Shown: one piece after another, positions 58,701 to 64,000 of the stretch | Layout of the letters: the number at the start of each line of letters is the position of its first letter | How positions within the stretch are numbered: the first letter of the stretch is position 1 | Assembly: GCA_035772405.1 (NCBI GenBank) | Contig: JAYKKM010000506.1 | Coordinates: 1,254,501 to 1,318,500, forward strand | Direction: 5' to 3' | DNA length: 64,000 nt | From: Chrysogorgia sp. JL179-B06 | Lineage: Eukaryota > Cnidaria > Anthozoa > Scleralcyonacea > Chrysogorgiidae | Notes under the pieces: model-generated | Database searches by the model: none | What the model was told of the DNA's origin: nothing | Seen by the model: only the letters and a program-made list of their open reading frames with translations | Made by a program: the position numbers and the translations under genes

Positions 58701-60695
58701 ATATATGACTGTAGAGTACTAGAGAGATACAATTTGTCGATGTTCCTACAAACGTCCCTGCAAACTCTTTTTTGGGGGGATAGCATCCCCCTGCGCCCCC
58801 TCTAGCTACACCACCGCCTTTGACATAATACTCCAGTCTCCTGTTTCAGTATGTTTTGAGGTCCTGCTAATGATTCAGACCCATGCCACCACTACTCATG
58901 TCTGTTTCATTTACTTGTGATGTTCTTTGATGTGAATTAAGTCTTCAATTAATGTTACCAATTCTATTTTTTGTAATTTATTATAGCACTTATTGCTGAG
59001 GTTACAACACCTTCTTTGGGTGTTGGCTATGAGATTGGAAGAGCATTGGAACGAGGCAAAAAGATTCTTTGTTTATTCAGACCAGATTCAGGGAAAGGTA
59101 CAGTACAACATGTAATTGTTAACATTATATTAAAAGTTGGAGTACAATTATTGTGTCTATAGAACAATTTAGTTATCACCTTCTAGAAATATGACTTACG
59201 TACATTTCATAACATTTCCCCAGGGGCATTGTCAAAGGTCCGCATAATACTTTGGATTACGTTTTCAGGCATGTTTGGAATTAAAGTTTGTGACTTAGTT
59301 TTAGCTAGGGTCAGCACTACCAGAAACAACCATTAAATTACGTGGAGCACAAGGTGGAAACCAAGCTATTCTGCATGGTTTTCAAGCCATTTCGTCAAGT
59401 ACTTGTAGCAATGTCTGCAATGACATCAGGTCTGCAGCAACACCACTGCATTTCCCCCTTATTATATTGTTACCACATTAATATTACTGTAACAATACAT
59501 CAATCAAATTACTTATAAACTGATGATCATCATTGATAGTGATTATGAAATCTATTATTTTGGATTCCATATAATTTTGAAATCTACAAATTTGGTTTAC
59601 TATTTTATTTACCAAAAGAATATAAATATAAGTATGATACTGTACAAGTATAGATACAAAAGTTTGTACACTGCGTGCATGCATGTGTTAGTAAGCAGGT
59701 TAGAAGCATGGCTTATATGTATATAAAATAAGCTGGCTCCTCCATTCTCTGGAAGCAGGGGATCGAGCCCCCCTAAAAACAATGCACAAATTTATAGCAA
59801 GCTCAGACAAACATACTGTACTTTATTTTTTTTGAGGTCCGTAACTAAAATAGAGCCTTTTGATTGGCTGAGTACGAGGTCCGTATCACACCAGTACGGA
59901 CCTCTCGCAACTTTTCGCGCCAAAAAATTGCAATTTTTTTGACTTTGCTCGAAAACGTTATTTACCGTTTTGGTCGGTCCGTTTCGGTCTCGGGCCGCTT
60001 CTGAGACTTCGGGAAAATATTTTTCCAGTACGGACCTCCCAGCCGGTAAATAACATATATATACGGACGTCATTGCCGCGCTTCCCCATCATTGCATCAT
60101 CCCGTCAGGCTTTGCGAAACTGAGCGTTATAAATATGCTGATTTACCGGGGCCGCGATAATCGATTCTCCCGGATAAGCGATTTATGCATGGTGAAGAAT
60201 CATTAATGTCCTGGGTGGGAGATTGACCTTCAGTTGATAAGAAAGAGCTGATTACCGATTTGCTAACGTTAAAAAGCAATATATAGGTGTCTAGGTATTC
60301 ACGATTGTTTAACATTGTGCTGTATAGTGATAATATAGAAGTAGTATAGACATAGTCGAGCATTCATGGGGCCCCGTCTACATCTGTTACACCACTGGTC
60401 CCCCAATTATAAGTTATTTTTGCGTCTTCTATATAGTAAAACAAAAAAAACTGTTTTAATATAATAATAATAATAATAACAATAATAATGTAGTGAATTT
60501 ATGTGATTTTGGAAGAGCTGCACTTCTGTTTCTCATGCTGCTCTTTTTTGACTGGCCTTTTGCTTTGAATGTTCAGTTCTTTCAGCGATGATTCGTGGAG
60601 CAGCAGATGGAAAACAACTCGTGGTTAAAGATTATAAAGGTGACGAGGCAAAGAAATTAATCAAAGATTTTCTTACAGCAAATGACTTGGTCTGA
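55707..60695 (+). CDS. DNPH1: 2'-deoxynucleoside 5'-phosphate N-hydrolase 1 (DNPH1/RCL), four exons
   Basis: Exons are 55,707-55,860, 57,169-57,231, 58,987-59,097 and 60,577-60,695, all GT-AG with phase 1 at every junction, giving 148 codons and a TGA. Exon 1 has [20 protein letters not shown], the glycine-rich nucleotide-binding start of the family, and VLTEHIG. Exon 2 has [13 protein letters not shown]. Exon 3 has [19 protein letters not shown], where the Glu of GYE is the expected catalytic nucleophile, then [11 protein letters not shown]. Exon 4 has [12 protein letters not shown] and a C-terminal helix. The enzyme hydrolyses the N-glycosidic bond of 2'-deoxynucleoside 5'-monophosphates, including 5-hydroxymethyl-dUMP in animals, and so sanitises the nucleotide pool. 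Length is close to the vertebrate protein minus its N- and C-terminal extensions. ATG 55,707 is the first in-frame ATG. The introns hold several transposons. Confidence 0.93.
56349..57103. mobile_element. MULE-like element with subterminal tandem repeats, in DNPH1 intron 1
   Basis: ATCAACCTAT lies on both sides (56,339-56,348 and 57,104-57,113) as a 10-base target duplication. The termini (GGCTGGTACAAAAAGCAGG and complement of GGGTTGGTAAAAACGCAGG) are followed by GCAGGTTGGGAATTT-type repeats at 56,366-56,460, inverted at 57,025-57,095. A smaller foldback is nested inside. Confidence 0.8.
56513..56906. mobile_element. Nested foldback MITE with CCCTAACCCCCGCC core
   Basis: The TIRs TTAACCATTATCCTTAA at the left and the complement near 56,885-56,900 enclose a core with GAACCCAACAACC, CCGCCTAGCGAGTTTTCTAA and TAGACTAATAAG. 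The same core is found at 13,085-13,170, 50,375-50,440 and 61,780-61,970. Confidence 0.72.
57335..57955 (-). pseudogene. Degraded transposon with helix-turn-helix-like fragment
   Basis: The end sequences ATACCCTGTGTATAAGTTGA (57,337-57,356) and the complement near 57,930-57,950 (CGACTTATACACCGTGATAT) are inverted. The minus strand between includes [15 protein letters not shown], similar to the first helices of pogo/CENP-B-type helix-turn-helix domains, with stops after it. It is in DNPH1 intron 2. The family call is tentative. Confidence 0.5.
58573..58816. mobile_element. 244-bp hAT-type MITE in DNPH1 intron 2
   Basis: An exact 8-base target duplication CCTTTGAC (58,565-58,572 and 58,817-58,824) flanks inverted ends CAGTGGTGTAGCTAG and CTAGCTACACCACCG. 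Both the end sequence and the duplication length are typical of hAT elements. Confidence 0.88.
59820..60070 (-). repeat. Dispersed repeat with AGGTCCGTA/TACGGACCT words
   Basis: GAGGTCCGTA and TACGGACCTC recur in both orientations at 59,834, 59,876, 59,894 and 60,030, so the region can fold back. The minus-strand open frame ([20 protein letters not shown]) looks like a translated repeat and not a gene. It is in DNPH1 intron 3, which also carries an AATAAT tract at 60,461-60,488. Confidence 0.5.
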
Positions 60696-61399
60696 ATGGA
60701 ATCACAAAGCATTTACAGTTGAATTGTCTATACAGTATTTCTCAAACTCATTAATAATTCATGATGAAAATTCAAAAGAAATCAATATTTATCATGAGTA
60801 TTTAGAAATAAGAGGAAGATTACGGCCACATTTCGCTAACTTTAACTTCGATTTTCTCACAAAATATGGATTCGTTTCAGAAGCAAGTTCTAACACTCGT
60901 AATTGTCATACATGTCTAATATTGTCGACACGATTTACGACCCGTTCGAATCGTACACAAGGGTACTATAGCGACCAACCTACAACTCGTTCCACTCGTA
61001 CGACTCGTATATAGTTCCTTAACAACTCGTCTATACTTATAAACGCGAATGATAAAACAATTTTATCACCCTGACAATCTCAGACCGCTACAACAGCATA
61101 ACGTACGCCGCAAAAACCACGGGCCCACCTCATATCATATGATGTTCGCTTTCCACTTTCAAGAACGAAGTAAAAAGTTGTAAAAGGTGTTACTGTATCA
61201 TTTACGAGTTCTTTCATATTAGAGGCAAACTTAATTTTTGTTGCCAATGTCCTATGGCGAAAATAAAGCATTGAAAAGAAGAGGGGGTAATTACGTGTGT
61301 CTTTGTGAGGTATACAAGGTTAAAGCTCCAAGGTGGGGTATTTTCCTAACATTTCATCTATATACAGTACGAAACCTGCACGCTACAAATTTGAAATTT

Positions 61400-62375
61400 G
61401 AAGTGGCACTACGATGAAAATTCACCCCCGTTTTTTAGATTTTCTTCAGCATAGAATAGTATTTCAAGGTCGAAAGAGATCGATGTAAAAAAAACCTAAA
61501 AAACGGTATTTTGAAGTAAGTATTTTGAGCTCTGAGATCACTACTATTTAGGCCACCATTACTAAGAACGTGTTCCAAGTGAGCCCGCGATTTCAAAAGG
61601 TAATATTGTTTGTGACGTCAGACTCTCAATGCTACGCCTGAATCTCAGTCGAGGTAACTTGTTTTCTTCGAGAAGTAGATGAAATATCCCAGCATATCCT
61701 CACTCTTATAATGACTATAATGATCAATCAACCATTCCTGTTAAAATGACGATAATGATCAAATTAAGAGCGTTAATGCTAGAACCCAACCCCAACACAA
61801 CAAAGATCCTAACCCTAACCCCCCGCCTAATGGGTTATCTAACCCTAACCCCCCGCCTAGTAAGTTTTCTAACCCTAACCCCCGTAATTTCTCCTTCCCA
61901 GGACAAACCGACCCCGTCTAACCCCTATTTCAGCTTGTACATTTATAGACTAGTGAGTGATACTAAGCTTGTGGGATAGTAATTGACTATTATACGCATG
62001 CGCGACTCTCTTAAATTGAACATTATCATCATTTTAACAGGAATGGTTGATTGATCATTATAGTCATTATAAGAGTGAGGACATGTTGAATATACAGCCT
62101 TTCAGACGAAGAATTTGAAAAAACGACCTTGATCACTATGGATTTACTTGAATAATTAGCCATGTGGAGTCTTCGCGCGTTGAGAGTCTGACGTCACTTC
62201 GTTACGCGGGTCAGGAACATGATCGATTAATGGCGGACATAAGAACTCCAGAGTCAGAAAAATAATACTTGCTATCGTCGAATCGCAAAACGGTTTCGAA
62301 CGAGTACTATTTAGCGGCTCTGCTTTTATAAATACGTAAAATATCGATAGGTAAAAATTTGATCGTAGTGCCACT
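61400..62375. mobile_element. Nested foldback elements downstream of DNPH1
   Basis: The outer pair is AGTGGCACTACGAT near 61,402 against ATCGTAGTGCCACT near 62,360, and TGACGTCAGACTCTCAA at 61,613 against its complement near 62,180. The inner pair, at 61,697-62,090, is CCTCACTCTTATAATGACTATAATGATCAATC and its complement (each over 30 bases), enclosing the CCCTAACCCCCGCC core also found in DNPH1 intron 1. Confidence 0.75.
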
Positions 62376-62559
62376 TTAAGATTACTAAAAATTAAGTAGT
62401 AACTCCTTGATAAATTTATTAGTAGCTGATTTAGCCTCCTTAGAGAATTTTTCTATCGTTTTCTCTCAATAACACTTGGTTACATTTTGAATTAGTATTG
62501 CAGAATAATTCTGTAAATGTGCGCAGAAAAGCTGCCCAATGCAAAACTGAGGAATCACC

Positions 62560-62983
62560 TTAACTCTTTCTTGTCCGGAAGTCGTCAATCGAAAAACACA
62601 GTACACGGTAACGCAAGATTAAAAATTGAAATTCGACAAGCGCCAGGGACATGAGATCCACTCACACGCCAAATTTGATTTGATTTCATAAACAACTCTG
62701 TGATTGGTGGCATTTTGAATTTTCATGATGCTGCGCGGGCGTGCAAGATGGCCTTTTCTAGAAAAATGGAAGTTTTTCAACCTGATTTATGATAATTAAT
62801 GCTAATTTATATTAACATAATGTGTCTTGTTCGGAAAATTCAAAAGCATTGGTAACTGCCGGTTTATTGGGCTTTGAGAAAAGGTATAGGTTTCGCAACA
62901 GTTATGGATATTTCCAGAGATATCAATAGGACAAAGAGGTAGTTCAATTTTGGATGTTTTTCAGCTGGACAGGAAAGAGTTAA
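62560..62983. mobile_element. 424-bp TTAA-target MITE (piggyBac-like), intact
   Basis: TTAA at both borders, terminal repeats CTCTTTCTTGTCCGG and CTGGACAGGAAAGAG. The interior is the same as 29,629-30,070. Exact TTAA duplication is the hallmark of piggyBac-type insertion. Confidence 0.82.
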
Positions 62984-63384
62984 AGTGTTTATGCAGTGAA
63001 AGAACTATCGAGATTATAATGATTGGCGATTACAACTCTTTCATATCTCACTTCGATCTTTTGAAGAAGCCTGTATATTTTTTGGATTATGTAACAAAAT
63101 TATGAAGGTATGTATGTATATGTGTCCCATGATAGTAAACGTACGAAGTTACGTTAGAAGTTACCGTACATGTTATGTTAAACGTACCTAAAATTATGAT
63201 AGGTCAAAATGCGGATAAACAAACCAAATTTGACTCACAAATGATTGCAAATGAGCTATTTTCTTTTGTTATGGCCGCAAGAATTATGGGTAAATGCGGA
63301 CAAATGTGGCTACTGACGTCATCTCGACGGAGTGTTATTTAATAATCCCAAAGATATATAGCTAATTCAATTAAGTAGTAAAGA

Positions 63385-63580
63385 AGTAGAGTGCTGCGTA
63401 GACAGTGTTTTGAATATATAGCAAAGTGAAAAGGTGGTAAACTGTCAAGATTTTAGTGACGAAATACTGACGTTTCGAGCGGAGCCCTTCATCAGACTAT
63501 TAAAGACCAAGGCTCCGCTCGAAACGTCAGTATTTCGTCACTAAAATTCTTGACAGTTTACCACCTTTTCACTTTGCTCA
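63385..63580. mobile_element. Penelope-like 3' ends in inverted arrangement with hammerhead motif
   Basis: 63,385-63,500 (minus) equals the element's 3' end at 42,899-43,015. 63,511-63,580 is the opposite-strand copy of its GGCTCCGCTCGAAACGTCAG-to-TTTGCT portion. The minus-strand hammerhead (63,500-63,452) has a fully paired stem I (TAGT/ACTA), stem II GGGC/GCTC and stem III ACG/CGT. The plus-strand half lacks CTGATGA. Confidence 0.68.
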
Positions 63581-63797
63581 AAACTCAAAACCACAAAACG
63601 TCAAACTCTAACTCGCGAAAAGCATGATGGGCACTTGCATGTGCAGGTTAGTTTGAATTATTGCGGGTTGTGCATGTGATACAAAACGGCGACGAACATA
63701 CAGCGACCCGCAATAATTCAAACTAACCTGCACATGCAAGCTCCCATCATGCTTTTCGCGCTTAGAGTTAAGGTTTTGCGGTGTTGAGTTTTGACCT
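63580..63797. repeat. Foldback repeat
   Basis: CTCAAAACTCAAAACC pairs with the right end near 63,780-63,797. The inner arms, GCGAAAAGCATGATGGGC to TTTGAATTATTGCGGGT, are almost perfectly complementary to 63,705-63,762. No gene. Confidence 0.85.
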
Positions 63798-64000
63798 TAA
63801 AGTGCCCCTAACCTCAAAAACTTTTATTGTCTTATTTGGAAGAACTTTTAAAATGATAAAAAAAATTATTTTGAAGATTTTCGTTTCTTCGCTTTCTTTT
63901 TTAGATATATCAGTTTGTTTGATATGCAAATGTCTGGAATTTACGTCACACATGCATAATGAATTATCAGAGAATGTTATATATCTTTGCGTTCATGAAA

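Noticed and set aside
59792..60073. Minus-strand frame in DNPH1 intron 3
   Set aside because: It spans a self-complementary repeat with recurring AGGTCCGTA words, so it looks like translated repeat and not a gene.

Overview
The window is nuclear DNA of an animal, most likely a cnidarian and perhaps an octocoral. It is AT-rich with sparse, intron-split genes, GT-AG introns and abundant transposon debris. One gene pairs a PAN/Apple-like domain with a fibrinogen-like domain, a combination I associate with anthozoan proteins. Non-LTR (LINE), Penelope-like, MULE-like, hAT-like and TTAA-target elements are all present. The species assignment is inference. There are no bacterial operons, rRNA genes or CRISPR arrays.

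Layout. (1) 1-20,052 is a giant head-to-head inverted duplication. Its arms (1-11,340 and 14,325-20,052) carry two divergent copies of the 5' exons of one gene, and each arm has a CTN-triplet satellite inside the same intron (733-7,190 and 17,550-19,312). The spacer holds a LINE 3' end and foldback sequence. (2) 15,314-25,084 (+) is a seven-exon gene whose splice phases all agree (566 codons). It has an N-terminal hydrophobic segment, a transmembrane exon, a PAN/Apple-like exon and a fibrinogen-like last exon. (3) 24,400-33,640 is a second, tail-to-tail inverted duplication. It repeats the fibrinogen-like exon on the minus strand (32,948-33,622) together with its downstream LINE pieces and a dead fragment of the coiled-coil gene. 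(4) 35,380-43,870 is a direct segmental duplication. Each copy has a first exon for a small secreted peptide (36,146-36,250 and 42,130-42,234, minus strand). Comparing the copies gives empty and filled sites for a 2.0-kb foldback element and a Penelope-like insertion with a hammerhead-ribozyme-like 3' region. (5) 43,850-48,520 is a decayed LINE carrying a nested 1.8-kb MULE-like element. (6) 48,679-51,360 (-) is a two-exon gene for a 534-residue coiled-coil protein. (7) 51,640-55,200 holds repeats, MITEs and a purine-rich tract. (8) 55,707-60,695 (+) is a four-exon DNPH1 (2'-deoxynucleoside 5'-phosphate N-hydrolase) gene of 148 codons with several transposons in its introns. (9) 60,700-64,000 is nested foldback elements and MITEs.

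Only four loci look like functioning host genes: the PAN/fibrinogen gene and its mirror-image partial copies, the duplicated secreted-peptide exon, the coiled-coil gene and DNPH1. Most other long open frames are translations of simple repeats or LINE remnants. All exon models were made by eye from splice sites and reading phase. None has been tested by transcripts or database search.
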